A DNA stretch of 64,000 nt, taken from positions 2,232,001 to 2,296,000 of the forward strand of contig NC_021499.1 in the NCBI RefSeq assembly GCF_000412695.1, given 5' to 3'. The notes beneath the pieces are model-generated. The model did not search any database and had not been told where the DNA came from. It worked only from the letters and a program-made list of their open reading frames with translations. The DNA is from Pseudomonas resinovorans NBRC 106553 (GTDB lineage Bacteria > Pseudomonadota > Gammaproteobacteria > Pseudomonadales > Pseudomonadaceae). Both the position numbers and the translations under genes were made by a program. Below, piece by piece: positions 1 through 9,961 of this stretch (position 1 is the first letter of the stretch; every line of letters begins with the position of its first letter).

Positions 1-40
1 CGTAGCGTCCCCGACCGGCGCCGAGCTGGGCCAACTATAA
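1..40 (+). CDS. 3' end of an upstream gene (partial)
   Basis: A reading frame open from base 2 ends in TAA at 38-40 and would give the C-terminus VASPTGAELGQL. Codon choice suits the genome, and the stop lies 19 bases before the next start, as in an operon. Other frames are also open over so short a stretch, so this is tentative. In Pseudomonas, transporters like the next gene often follow a YCF48-type repeat-protein gene (recollection, not checked). Confidence 0.35.
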   Translation, partial: VASPTGAELGQL

Positions 41-59
41 GAAAAGCCGGAGAGTTTCG

Positions 60-2435
60 ATGAGTACCCATCACCAGGACAAGGCGACCTTCCTGGAGCG
101 CCTGATCTTCAACAACCGGCCGGCGGTGATCGTCATCTGCCTGCTGGTTAGCATCTTCCTCTTCTGGCAGGCCCTGCAAGTGCGGCCGTCCACCAGCTTC
201 GAGAAGATGATCCCGCTGCAGCACCCCTTCATCCAGAAGATGATCGAGCACCGCAACGACCTGGCCAACCTGGGCAACACCGTGCGTATTTCGGTGGAAG
301 CGGTCGACGGCGACATCTTCACCAAGGAGTACATGGAGACCCTGCGCCAGATCCACGACGAGGTGTTCTACATCTCCGGCGTCGATCGTTCCGGCCTGAA
401 GTCCCTGTGGAGCCCGAGCGTGCGCTGGACCGAGGTGACCGAGGAAGGCTTCGCCGGTGGCGAGGTGATCCCGCAGACCTACGACGGTTCCCCGGCCAGC
501 CTGGAAGACCTGCGCAACAACGTGCTCAAGTCCGGCCAGATCGGTCGCCTGGTGGCCAACAACTTCAAGTCGAGCATCATCGACGTGCCGCTGCTGGAGT
601 CCTATCCGGACCCGAACGACCAGGGCAAGCTGATGAAGCTGGACTACCGCCAGTTCTCCCATGAGCTGGAAGAGAAGATCCGCGACAAGTACCAGGCGCA
701 GAACCCCAACGTGAAGGTTCACATAGTGGGCTTCGCCAAGAAGGTCGGTGACCTGATCGACGGCCTGATCATGGTGGTGATGTTCTTCGGTATCGCCTTC
801 CTGATCACACTGGTGCTGCTCTACTGGTTCACCTGGTGTATCCGCAGCACCATCGCCGTGCTGTCCACCACCCTGGTGGCGGTGATCTGGCAGCTGGGCC
901 TGATGCACACCGTGGGCTTCGGTCTCGATCCCTATTCGATGCTGGTGCCCTTCCTGATCTTCGCCATCGGTATTTCCCACGGCGTACAGAAGATCAACGG
1001 TATCGCCCTGCAATCCAGTGACGCCGACAACGCACTGACGGCGGCACGACGCACCTTCCGCCAGCTGTTCCTGCCGGGGATGATCGCGATCCTGGCGGAC
1101 GCCGTGGGCTTCATCACCCTGCTGATCATCGACATCGGCGTGATCCGCGAGCTGGCCATCGGCGCCTCCATCGGTGTGGCGGTGATCGTGTTCACCAACC
1201 TGATCCTGCTGCCGGTAGCGATCTCCTACGTCGGCATCAGCAAGAAGGCCATCGAGCGCAGCAAGAAGGACGCCGTGCGCGAGCATCCGTTCTGGCGCTT
1301 GCTGTCCAACTTCGCCCACCCGGTGGTAGCCCCGATCTCCGTGGTCATTGCCCTGATCGCCTTCGGTGGCGGCCTGTGGTACAGCCAGAACCTGAAGATC
1401 GGCGACCTCGACCAGGGCGCGCCGGAACTGCGTCCTGACTCGCGCTACAACCAGGACAACAACTTCATCATCAACAACTACTCCACCAGCTCCGACGTGT
1501 TGGTCGTGATGGTCAAGACCGCCGCCGAAGGCTGCTCGACCCACGAGACCCTGGCGCCGGTGGACGAGCTGATGTGGAAGATGGAGAACACGCCGGGCGT
1601 GCAATCGGCCATCTCCATGGTCACCGTCTCCAAGCAGGTGATCAAAGGGATGAACGAAGGCAACCTGAAGTGGGAAACCCTGTCCCGCAACCAGGACGTG
1701 CTGAACAACTCCATCAGCCGCGCCGAAGGCCTGTACAACTCCGACTGCTCCCTGGCGCCGGTCCTGGTGTTCCTCAACGACCACAAGGCCGAGACCCTGA
1801 CCCGCGTCGTGACCGCCGTGCAGGAATTCGCCGAGACCCACGACAAGGACGGCCTGCAGTTCCTCCTGGCAGCCGGCAACGCCGGTATCGAAGCGGCCAC
1901 CAACGAGGTGATCGCCCAGGCCGAGCTGACCATCCTGATCCTGGTGTACATCTGCGTCGCGATCATGTGCCTGATCACCTTCCGCTCCATCGCCGCCACC
2001 CTTTGCATCGTGCTGCCGCTGGTGCTCACCTCGGTGCTGGGCAACGCGCTGATGGCCTGGCTGGGTATCGGCGTGAAGGTGGCGACCCTGCCGGTGATCG
2101 CCCTGGGCGTGGGTATCGGTGTCGACTACGGCATCTACATCTACAGCCGCCTGGAGAGCTTCCTGCGTGCCGGCCTGCCGCTGCAGGAGGCCTACTACCA
2201 GACCCTGCGCTCCACCGGTAAAGCGGTGCTCTTCACCGGCCTGTGCCTGGCCATCGGTGTCGCCACCTGGATGTTCTCGGCGATCAAGTTCCAGGCCGAC
2301 ATGGGCCTGATGCTGACCTTCATGCTCCTCTGGAACATGTTCGGCGCCCTCTGGCTGCTGCCGGCCCTGGCGCGCTTCCTGATCAAGCCCGAGAAGCTGG
2401 CGGGCAAGGTCGGCGGATCGCTGCTGGCCCACTGA
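60..2435 (+). CDS. RND/MMPL-family inner-membrane transporter
   Basis: A 791-residue transporter of the RND superfamily, MMPL/SSD type. It has the two-fold repeat of the family. A first membrane helix at about residues 20-42 is followed by a periplasmic loop to about 235 and then five helices. A second helix near 430, loop and helical bundle (about 625-780) follow. The second half carries the conserved GIGVDYGIY motif (about 685-693), and the first half has the matching GISHGVQ (about 306-312). At about 790 residues it is a short MMPL/HpnN-like protein, not a 1000-residue HAE drug pump. The start is set by GGAGAG at 49-54. No membrane-fusion or outer-membrane partner is in the window. The substrate is unknown; lipid or hydrophobic substrate movement is the family expectation, not something shown here. 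Confidence 0.9.
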   Translation: MSTHHQDKATFLERLIFNNRPAVIVICLLVSIFLFWQALQVRPSTSFEKMIPLQHPFIQKMIEHRNDLANLGNTVRISVEAVDGDIFTKEYMETLRQIHDEVFYISGVDRSGLKSLWSPSVRWTEVTEEGFAGGEVIPQTYDGSPASLEDLRNNVLKSGQIGRLVANNFKSSIIDVPLLESYPDPNDQGKLMKLDYRQFSHELEEKIRDKYQAQNPNVKVHIVGFAKKVGDLIDGLIMVVMFFGIAFLITLVLLYWFTWCIRSTIAVLSTTLVAVIWQLGLMHTVGFGLDPYSMLVPFLIFAIGISHGVQKINGIALQSSDADNALTAARRTFRQLFLPGMIAILADAVGFITLLIIDIGVIRELAIGASIGVAVIVFTNLILLPVAISYVGISKKAIERSKKDAVREHPFWRLLSNFAHPVVAPISVVIALIAFGGGLWYSQNLKIGDLDQGAPELRPDSRYNQDNNFIINNYSTSSDVLVVMVKTAAEGCSTHETLAPVDELMWKMENTPGVQSAISMVTVSKQVIKGMNEGNLKWETLSRNQDVLNNSISRAEGLYNSDCSLAPVLVFLNDHKAETLTRVVTAVQEFAETHDKDGLQFLLAAGNAGIEAATNEVIAQAELTILILVYICVAIMCLITFRSIAATLCIVLPLVLTSVLGNALMAWLGIGVKVATLPVIALGVGIGVDYGIYIYSRLESFLRAGLPLQEAYYQTLRSTGKAVLFTGLCLAIGVATWMFSAIKFQADMGLMLTFMLLWNMFGALWLLPALARFLIKPEKLAGKVGGSLLAH

Positions 2436-2452
2436 GCCTGATCGGCAACACC

Positions 2453-2482
2453 AAAAACCGCGGCCCAGGCCGCGGTTTTTTT
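2453..2482 (+). terminator. Rho-independent terminator after the RND gene
   Basis: A perfect 11-bp stem (2455-2465 with 2468-2478), a 2-base loop and a following T run, 20 bases after the stop codon. Confidence 0.9.
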
Positions 2483-2515
2483 ATGGGCATGCGTGGGGGG
2501 ACGGTACGTGGGCGA

Positions 2516-2968
2516 TTTCGTAGGTTGGCGTAGAGCGAAGCGAAACCCAACGTTCCGCTGAGCGGAGCAATACCCACGCGGTCCGGATTGATGGGTATCG
2601 CTCCGCTCAACCCATCCTACGGGCTCCTACGGAATTGACGTGGATACACGTCCGTAGGGTGGATGGCGCTTTTCCATCCACCGGCGGCGCCATGCCCGAC
2701 TTCGGATTATGGCTGGCTGTGGGTTTCGTAGGTTGGCGTAGAGCGAAGCGAAACCCAACGTTCCGCTGAGCGGAGCAATACCCATGCGGTCCGGATTGAT
2801 GGGTATCGCTCCGCTCAACCCATCCTACGGGCTCCTACGGAATTGACGTGGATACACGTCCGTAGGGTGTATGGCGCTTTTCCATCCACCGGCGGCGCCA
2901 TGCCCGACTTCGGATTATGGCTGGCTGTGGGTTTCGTAGGTTGGCGTAGAGCGAAGCGAAACCCAACG
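2516..2968. repeat. 208-bp intergenic unit in tandem: two full copies and a partial third
   Basis: Copies run 2516-2723 and 2724-2931, followed by the first 37 bases of a third (2932-2968). The full copies differ at only two positions that I can find (2577/2785 and 2662/2870). Each unit contains GTAGGTTGG, GAGCGAAGCGAAACCCAAC and TGGGTATCGCTCCGCTCAACC segments typical of Pseudomonas intergenic palindromic repeats. A perfect hairpin (GGTGGATGG / CCATCCACC) is spoiled in copy 2 by one change. No gene is supported here. The block fills the gap between two converging genes. Confidence 0.92.
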
Positions 2969-2995
2969 CTTCCCCCGGGCCCCATCCGGACTAAG

Positions 2996-4642
2996 TCAAC
3001 GCGGATACAGCGGCGGCAACTGGCTCGGTTCCAGGGTCGCCTGTTGCTCCGTCTGGGGCGTGGGGAGGGCGCGGATGGCCTTCCACAGGTCTTCGCCCTG
3101 CCAGTGCTGGCCGGCCTCGCTGTAGAGGGCGCCGTTCAGTCCGTCCATGGCGTCGGACAGGGGCACGAAGCGGGCCGCCATGTCGGCGAGGGTTTCCGGC
3201 TGCTGGCGGGCCCAGTTGTCCAGGGCCTGGCGGGTGGCATGGGGGTCGTTGGACTGGCAGGCGCGGCGCAGTTCATCCAGCAAGGTGCGCGGGCTCGGGC
3301 CGGTCTGGGCGGTGGGCAGGATCGCCGGTTGGCGACGTGCGCGCCACCACAGGGCGAAGCCGAGGAAGGTGGTGCAGGCGAGGAGGGCGCAGGCGAGCTG
3401 CCAGGGCCAGAGCCGCGCCCGGGGAATGTTGCCATCGGCCTGGGTTTCGACCGTGGGCGCGGGGCCGGATTCCAGTTCGGGATTGATCGCCACTTCCAGG
3501 GTGCGGGCGGGAATCTCGCTGTGTTCCAGGCGGTTTTCCCGGGTGTTCCACCAGGTCACGTTCACCGCCGGCAGTTCCAGGCGGCCGCTGCGGGTGGGCA
3601 CCAGGGCCTCGCGTTCCTCGCGGCTGCCGACTATCCCGCGCTCGTCCACCTTGTTGCCCACCTGCGGCTGGTCCGGGTAGCGCCGCAACCCCTCCGCCTG
3701 GGTCGCCGGCAGCGGTGGGATCTGGGCGCTGGAGAGGCCTTCGACCATCAACATCAGGCTACGGGTCAGGGAGTCGCCGGTGCGCACGGTTTTCGGGTCC
3801 GGGCTCCAGGATTCGGTCAGGGTCAGGTTGCGCGCCGGTAGCCAGGGGACATCGGCCGGGTATTCGGCGGGCTTGGGTTGCACGGTCAGCGGGATGCGCG
3901 GCGAGTTCACCCGCGTCAGCTTGCCCGGGCGCGGGCCGAACGGCTGGTAGGCGGTGTCGCTGCCCGGGTCGACCAGGGTGGCGCTGAACACTTGCGGCGG
4001 TATGTCCAGCACGCCGCTCTTCTGCGGGAACAGGGCATAGCGCACCTCGATCACACCGTGGCGTACGCCATTGATTTCCTTCTCGTAGGTGCGCGTATCG
4101 CCAAGCTGCTCGACGCGGGCATCGTCCATCTGCAGCGGGCTGAGGCTGCTGTCGTCGTAGAGCGACACGGAATGGTAGATACGCAGGGTGAGGATGGCCT
4201 GGGCCTGCACATAGACGCTTTCCTGGTCGAGGCTGGCCTCGATGAATACCGGCTCCAGTTTGCTGGCGGACTTCTCCTGCTTCGCGGCCTTCTGCACATG
4301 CAGGGTGATGGGCGCGCTGTGGGCCTCGCCGAGCTTGAGGGCCGGAATGGTGACGAAGCCGGTCTGCCTGGGTTGCAGGGTGATGATCCAGCGAGTGGCG
4401 CGGTCGTTCTTGCCGTTGAAGGTGCCGAGCTGGTTGATCTGGCGGGTGCCGAGTACCTCGAAGTCGCCGTCCAGGGGCGTCAGGTCCGGCTTGCCGAACA
4501 GGGTCGGGTCGGAAGATTCCAGGGTCAGCTCGACGGTCTCTCCTTCGCTCAAGCGCGTGCGGTCGACATTGGCGGTGAAGCCGGCGGCCTGTACCGCCAG
4601 TGCCAACAGACTGAGGAGGAGGGTGCAAAGCAGGCGCGTCAT
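2996..4642 (-). CDS. BatD-family protein
   Basis: A 548-residue exported, membrane-anchored BatD protein (Bacteroides aerotolerance family). An N-terminal signal sequence (about 1-19, ending VQAA) leads into a long beta-rich periplasmic part opening with FTANVDRTRLSEGETVELTL, the usual BatD start. One membrane helix lies at about 412-434, followed by a cytoplasmic tail of about 110 residues. It is the last gene of the MoxR operon. Its ATG at 4642 shares one base with the stop of the preceding gene (TGATG), indicating translational coupling, so in-frame codons further upstream are not needed. Function is inferred: with the VWA proteins it probably forms an envelope complex served by the MoxR ATPase. 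The biochemical role of BatD proteins is not settled. Confidence 0.88.
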   Translation of the reverse strand: MTRLLCTLLLSLLALAVQAAGFTANVDRTRLSEGETVELTLESSDPTLFGKPDLTPLDGDFEVLGTRQINQLGTFNGKNDRATRWIITLQPRQTGFVTIPALKLGEAHSAPITLHVQKAAKQEKSASKLEPVFIEASLDQESVYVQAQAILTLRIYHSVSLYDDSSLSPLQMDDARVEQLGDTRTYEKEINGVRHGVIEVRYALFPQKSGVLDIPPQVFSATLVDPGSDTAYQPFGPRPGKLTRVNSPRIPLTVQPKPAEYPADVPWLPARNLTLTESWSPDPKTVRTGDSLTRSLMLMVEGLSSAQIPPLPATQAEGLRRYPDQPQVGNKVDERGIVGSREEREALVPTRSGRLELPAVNVTWWNTRENRLEHSEIPARTLEVAINPELESGPAPTVETQADGNIPRARLWPWQLACALLACTTFLGFALWWRARRQPAILPTAQTGPSPRTLLDELRRACQSNDPHATRQALDNWARQQPETLADMAARFVPLSDAMDGLNGALYSEAGQHWQGEDLWKAIRALPTPQTEQQATLEPSQLPPLYPR

Positions 4643-6354
4643 CACTGTTCTTCCTGGCGCTGTTGCTGTTCGTACCAGAACTTGCGGCGCAACAGTTCGG
4701 CGGGATCGTCCGGAATCTGCCGCAGCCATTGTTCCAGGGCCTGGCGACGTTCGTCGCCGAGGGGCTCGTTGCTGGCCTGCTGGGAAATCTCGCTGCCTTC
4801 CTGCAGGGCGTCTTCCGCGGTGCCGTCGGTGGCCGAGCGGGTCTGGTTGTCCGTCTGGGCCTGGCCCTCGGCCGGTTGCGCGGGGTTTTCTTCGGCGTCC
4901 TGTTCGCCCGGCTGTTGCGCCGCGCTCTGCTCGCCCTGCTCGTCGGACTGTTCCCTGTCGTCCTGCTGCTCCTTGTTGGCGGCTGCTTCGACCTCGCGCT
5001 GGCGCAGCAGTTCTTCCACCAGGGCCTTGTTTTTCTTCGCGACGGCGAGGTCGGGCTGGCGCTCCAGGGCCGAGTCGTAGGCATCGATCGCCGCTTCCAG
5101 TTCACCGCTGCGGGCCAGTGCGTTGCCACGATTGTAGTGGTCCGCCGCGCTGTCGCCCTGGGCGAAGCGGGCGGCGGCCTCGGCGTAGTCGCCGGCCTGG
5201 TAGAGCGCCAGGCCCTGCCAGCGCACGTCGTCGAAGCGCTGCGCGGCCTCGGCCGGGCGCTGGGCTTCGAGCAGGCGCTGGCCCTGCTGGTCGGGGCGTA
5301 GCCAGAGGTCCTGGAAGTCCATGGCCATGGTCGGTTGCGGCAGCGCGAACAGCAGCGGCAGGCAGAACAGCCAGCCACGGCGGCCGGCGCAGGCGGCGAT
5401 CAGCAGCAGCGGCAGCAGCAGCCAGTGGCCCTGGTCGGCCCAGGATGCCAGGCGGGCTATCTCGCCGCTGTCGCGCAGGCTGCCCGGACCATCCAGCAGG
5501 TCGAGGCGGTGCAGGTCGGCTTCGTCCAGCTGGGCGCTGGCGTAGCGGCCGTCGAGGTCGGCGGCGAAGCGGCGCAGCTGGGTGCTGTCGAGCTTGGGCA
5601 GGAGGATGGCGCCCTGGGCGTCCTTGAGGAAGCCGCCGTCTTCCTGGGCGATGGGGGCGCCGGCGGCGGTGCCGATGCCGAGGATGGCCAGGCGCTCGCC
5701 ACGGGAGCCGAGGGCCTTGCGAATGCCGGTTTGTTCCTGCGGGTCGAGGCCGCTGGTGATCAGCAATAGCCGACCCTCGCCCTGGGCGCCCTGCTCCAGC
5801 AGACGGAGGGCCTTCTCCACCGCCAGGTCGGCACGTTGCCCCGGCTGCGGCATGATCGAGGGCTTCAGCGAGTCGATCAGGTTGAGGCTGGTCATCAGGT
5901 CGTCGGACAGCGGCACCAGGCTGTGGGCGCTGCCCGCGTAGACGACGATCGCCGTCTGCGCATCGCGGCGGGCGTCCAGCAGGTCGCGCAGCTTGCGCTT
6001 GGCTTGCTCCAGGCGGCTCGGGGCGATATCGCCAGCGAGCATGGAGGGCGTCAGTTCGAGCATCACCACCAGCGGATCGGCACGCTTCTGGGTGCTCTGC
6101 TCCATCTGCTGCCAGCTGGGGCCGAGCAGGGCCAGCACGCAGAGCAGCCAGGCCAGGCCCAGGGCCAGCCAGGGCAGCCGATTGTTGCGCATGCCGCCGC
6201 CACTGAGCAGCCAGGGCTGGAAGGCGCGGGGCAGCAGCTGCTCCCAGCGGCCGCTGCGCCGCTCGCGGTGCCAGAGCAGCCAGAGCAGCCAGGCCATCAG
6301 CGGCAGCAACAGCAGCCAGGCGGGGCGCAGCCAGATCGGCCAGAGCGCGCTCAT
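4642..6354 (-). CDS. VWA-TPR protein (BatB/BatC fusion)
   Basis: A 570-residue membrane protein. Helices lie at about 12-29 and 59-78. A von Willebrand A domain follows (about 93-290), then a helical hairpin (about 310-345). TPR-like repeats occupy about 385-443, with YNRGNALARSGELEAAIDAY as the clear unit. A Gln/Glu/Asp-rich low-complexity tail runs from about 460 to 535. The VWA metal site is degenerate: the usual DxSxS reads ELTPS (about 100-104), so Mg binding may be weak or lost. The ATG at 6354 overlaps the previous stop by four bases (ATGA). BatB and BatC are separate genes in Bacteroides; fusion is common in pseudomonads. Role inferred: a scaffold in the inner-membrane Bat complex. 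Confidence 0.88.
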   Translation of the reverse strand: MSALWPIWLRPAWLLLLPLMAWLLWLLWHRERRSGRWEQLLPRAFQPWLLSGGGMRNNRLPWLALGLAWLLCVLALLGPSWQQMEQSTQKRADPLVVMLELTPSMLAGDIAPSRLEQAKRKLRDLLDARRDAQTAIVVYAGSAHSLVPLSDDLMTSLNLIDSLKPSIMPQPGQRADLAVEKALRLLEQGAQGEGRLLLITSGLDPQEQTGIRKALGSRGERLAILGIGTAAGAPIAQEDGGFLKDAQGAILLPKLDSTQLRRFAADLDGRYASAQLDEADLHRLDLLDGPGSLRDSGEIARLASWADQGHWLLLPLLLIAACAGRRGWLFCLPLLFALPQPTMAMDFQDLWLRPDQQGQRLLEAQRPAEAAQRFDDVRWQGLALYQAGDYAEAAARFAQGDSAADHYNRGNALARSGELEAAIDAYDSALERQPDLAVAKKNKALVEELLRQREVEAAANKEQQDDREQSDEQGEQSAAQQPGEQDAEENPAQPAEGQAQTDNQTRSATDGTAEDALQEGSEISQQASNEPLGDERRQALEQWLRQIPDDPAELLRRKFWYEQQQRQEEQ

Positions 6355-7370
6355 GTGCGCCTCCGCAGCCACTGCGGGCGTTGCTGCAGGGCGTGGGGCC
6401 AGAGCACGCGGCAGACCAGGCCGATGCTCAGCAGCACGGCAAGGGCGAGCGGCCAGCTATAGAGGGAGTAGGCCGGGCGGGCCTGGCTGGCGCGCTGGGT
6501 GACCGGTTCCAGGCGGTCGAGGCTTTCCTCGATCGCTTCCAGTTCCTGGAAGCTGCGTGCGCGGAAGTACTGGCCGCCGGTCTGTTCGGCGATGGCGGTG
6601 AGGGTCGGTTCGTCCAGGTCCATGCTCGGGTTGAGGCCGAGGATGCCGAGCACGTCGCTCTGCTCCGGGTCGGCGCCGATGCCGATGGTGTAGATCTTCA
6701 CCTGCTCCTCGGCGGCCAGTCGCGCGGCGGTCAGCGGGTCGATCTCGCCGCCGGTGTTGGCGCCGTCGGTGATCAGCACCAGCACACGGCTGTCGGCGGG
6801 ACGCTGGCGCAGGCGCTTCACCGCCAGGCCGATGGCGTCGCCGATGGCGGTGTTCTTGCCGGCGATGCCGATGCGCGCTTCGTCCAGCCAGGTGTGCACG
6901 GTCTGCCGGTCGAAGGTCAGCGGTGCCTGCAGGTAGGCCTGGCTGCCGAACAGGATGAGGCCGATGCGGTCGCCACGGCGGCCGTCGATGAATTCGCCCA
7001 TCAGGTGCTTCACCAGGGTCAGGCGGCTGACGTCCTCGTCGTCCAGGCGCATGTCGGCATAGTCCATGGAGCCGGACACATCCACCGCCAGCAACAGGTC
7101 GCGCCCGCTGGTGGGCATGGGCTGGGGTTCGCCGACCCATTCGGGGCGGGCGGCAGCCGTGATCAGCAGCAGCCAGAGCAGGACGAAGGGCGCCTGTTGG
7201 CGCCAGGCCGGCAGGTTGGCGCGGGCACGCCGGCCCACCAGGCCTTCGAGGTCGGCGAGGAAGCTCACCTTGAGTGCCGCTTCGCCGCTGTCCGCCGGTG
7301 GCAGCAGCAGGCGCAGCACCCAGGGCAGCGGGGCGAGCAGGAAGATCCAGGGCCAGGTGAACTCAAACAT
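6351..7370 (-). CDS. VWA-domain membrane protein (BatA-like)
   Basis: A 339-residue protein with an N-terminal hydrophobic pair (about 5-23 and 60-73), a VWA domain (about 90-285) and a C-terminal helix (about 298-320). The metal site is intact: DVSGSMD at 97-103. This contrasts with the degenerate site in the next gene, so this protein is likely the metal-binding partner of the pair. It overlaps the preceding gene by 8 bases and the following one by 4. Family expectation: a BatA-type subunit with the VWA domain held at the membrane by flanking helices, acting with MoxR. Confidence 0.9.
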   Translation of the reverse strand: MFEFTWPWIFLLAPLPWVLRLLLPPADSGEAALKVSFLADLEGLVGRRARANLPAWRQQAPFVLLWLLLITAAARPEWVGEPQPMPTSGRDLLLAVDVSGSMDYADMRLDDEDVSRLTLVKHLMGEFIDGRRGDRIGLILFGSQAYLQAPLTFDRQTVHTWLDEARIGIAGKNTAIGDAIGLAVKRLRQRPADSRVLVLITDGANTGGEIDPLTAARLAAEEQVKIYTIGIGADPEQSDVLGILGLNPSMDLDEPTLTAIAEQTGGQYFRARSFQELEAIEESLDRLEPVTQRASQARPAYSLYSWPLALAVLLSIGLVCRVLWPHALQQRPQWLRRRT

Positions 7371-7854
7371 GCTTGCGCACCCAGGTCTCGACGGACTGGT
7401 AGAGGCCGGCGATGGCCTTGTCCTCCAGCTTGCACTGCGGGCGGTAGGCGCCTTCCACCAGGATCATCCAGCGGGTCAGGCCGGCCGCCGGGCAGCGGTT
7501 GTCGAGGTAGGCCAGCCAGGCGCGGCCGCTGAGGGTATGGCTGTTGTCTCCGGGGTAATGCATGCGGCATAGACGCTTCAGCAGCCCGTTGAGTTCCTGC
7601 AGCCAGGGGCCGGCCGGGGCGCCGTCATAGGGCTTGGGCAGGCGCGCCAGCTCGTCCAGGGCGGCCTGGCGCAACGGGTCCAGCGGCGGCTCCAGTTCGA
7701 CCTGCGCCTGGCGTGCACGTCGACGCCGATACAGCCAGAGCGCCCAGCCCAGCAGGGCGAGCAGGGGCGGCAGGCTCCACCAGCCGGGCGCCGGCGGCCA
7801 CCAGGAAATGGCGGCGGGGGCAATCAGCGGCTCCAGGCCGTCCAGCGGGTTCAT
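7363..7854 (-). CDS. DUF4381 membrane protein
   Basis: A 163-residue protein with one membrane helix near 25-46 followed by a basic RRRRAR stretch and a soluble C-terminal part. Size, position between the DUF58 and VWA genes, and the N-terminal pattern (short lead, Trp/Pro-rich segment, helix, Arg cluster) match DUF4381. Four bases are shared with the DUF58 gene and eight with the BatA-like gene. No catalytic motif is visible. It is probably a small subunit or anchor of the MoxR-VWA system; this is inferred from the operon only. Confidence 0.85.
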   Translation of the reverse strand: MNPLDGLEPLIAPAAISWWPPAPGWWSLPPLLALLGWALWLYRRRRARQAQVELEPPLDPLRQAALDELARLPKPYDGAPAGPWLQELNGLLKRLCRMHYPGDNSHTLSGRAWLAYLDNRCPAAGLTRWMILVEGAYRPQCKLEDKAIAGLYQSVETWVRKHV

Positions 7855-8848
7855 CGCCGGCCACCCTGGCGCTGCAGGTAATCGCGCAGCTGGTCGATCA
7901 TGCCTTCCTGGGTGGACAGCGGCAGGAGCAGGACGCCAAGCCGCTGGGCCAGGCGTTCCCAGCGCGCGGTGCGGGCCTCGCCCAGCTCGCGGTAGGCCTG
8001 GCGCAGGTCGCTGGCATGGGTGTCCAGCTCCAGCTGGGCGCCCTGTTCGACGAAGCGCAGCAGGCCGGCGGCGGGCAGTGCGTGATCCAGCGGATCGGAC
8101 ACCGGCAGCAGGATCAGGTCGGTGTGGCGGGAGAGCAGGGCGATCTGCTGTTCGGCGGTATCGGACAGAGTGCGTTCGTCGCAGAGGATGACCACCAGGC
8201 TCCCCGGGCGCAGCACTTCGCGAGCGCGGCGCAGGGCCAGGCTGAAGCCTTCGCGCTGGGCGCCGCCGGGGCTGCCCAGGGCCTGGTTGGCGCGGGCCAG
8301 GCGGCTGAGCAGCTGCAACAGGCTCTGCTTGCTGCGCCGTGGCTTGATCTCGTGATGGTCGTGGTCGCTGAACACCAGGCCGCCGACCCGGTCGTTGTGG
8401 GCCAGGGCGGCCCAGCCGATCAGGCTGGCGGCCTGGGCGGCGAGCACTGACTTGAACACCAGGCCGGTGCCGAAGAACAGTCGCTGGCTCTGTTCGACCA
8501 TGATGAACACCGGCCGCTCGCGCTCTTCGTGGAACAGCTTGGTGTGGGGTTCCTGGGTGCGCGCGGTGACGCGCCAGTCGATGGTGCGCACGTCGTCGCC
8601 GGCCTGGTAGATGCGCACCTGGTCGAAGTCCACGCCACGGCCGCGCAGCTTGGAATGATGCAGGCCGATCAACGGGCTGCGGCGCGCCGGGCTGGAGAAC
8701 AGCTGCACTTCGCGGACCCGATGGCGCATGTCGATCAGCTCGGCCAGGTCGACATGCACCCCTTCCGCGCTGGCGGGCGGGACGATACCGGGGGTGGCGG
8801 GCCGGCGCTTCCGGACCCGGAACGTCCAGGCCGCCGTCTTGAGGCGCA

Positions 8849-8849
<1 letters not shown>
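7851..8849 (-). CDS. DUF58 domain-containing protein
   Basis: A 332-residue protein with the DUF58 hallmark GDDVRTIDWRVTART (about 84-98), just after LRGRGVDFDQVRIY. DUF58 proteins resemble VWA folds and almost always sit next to moxR. No signal peptide or membrane helix is obvious, so it is probably cytosolic and may link MoxR to the membrane subunits. The start at 8849 shares one base with the moxR stop (TGATG). An in-frame extension to 9074 would run deep into moxR in another frame and is rejected. Confidence 0.9.
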
Positions 8850-9808
<959 letters not shown>

Positions 9809-9840
9809 CAATGGACTCGCTCGGATTGGACGGGGAATGC

Positions 9841-9861
9841 AAAAAGCCCCCAGAGAGGCCC
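9841..9861 (-). terminator. Terminator-like hairpin in the moxR leader
   Basis: Read on the minus strand: GCCTC, a four-base loop, GGGGC, then five Ts, about 33 bases before the moxR start. The stem is only five pairs with one G-U. It could be a weak terminator for the carbonic anhydrase gene upstream or an attenuator for the Bat operon. Confidence 0.3.
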
Positions 9862-9927
9862 AATACTTTAATCCAAGGAGGGGGGAGCGGCCTAGGAAAG
9901 CGCAATGCCGGCGCTGCGGCAAAGAGT

Positions 9928-9956
9928 GACGGGCCGCGCAAAGGGCGCGACCCGTC
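9928..9956 (-). terminator. Probable terminator of the carbonic anhydrase gene
   Basis: A 12-bp stem with one mismatch (9928-9939 with 9945-9956) and a 5-base loop begins a few bases after the stop codon. The T run is poor, so it may be a stable 3' hairpin and not a strong intrinsic terminator. Confidence 0.5.
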
Positions 9957-9961
9957 CGCCA

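Noticed and set aside
2516..2968. Tandem repeat considered as a CRISPR array
   Set aside because: Units are 208 bases, contiguous and without distinct spacers; no cas genes nearby.
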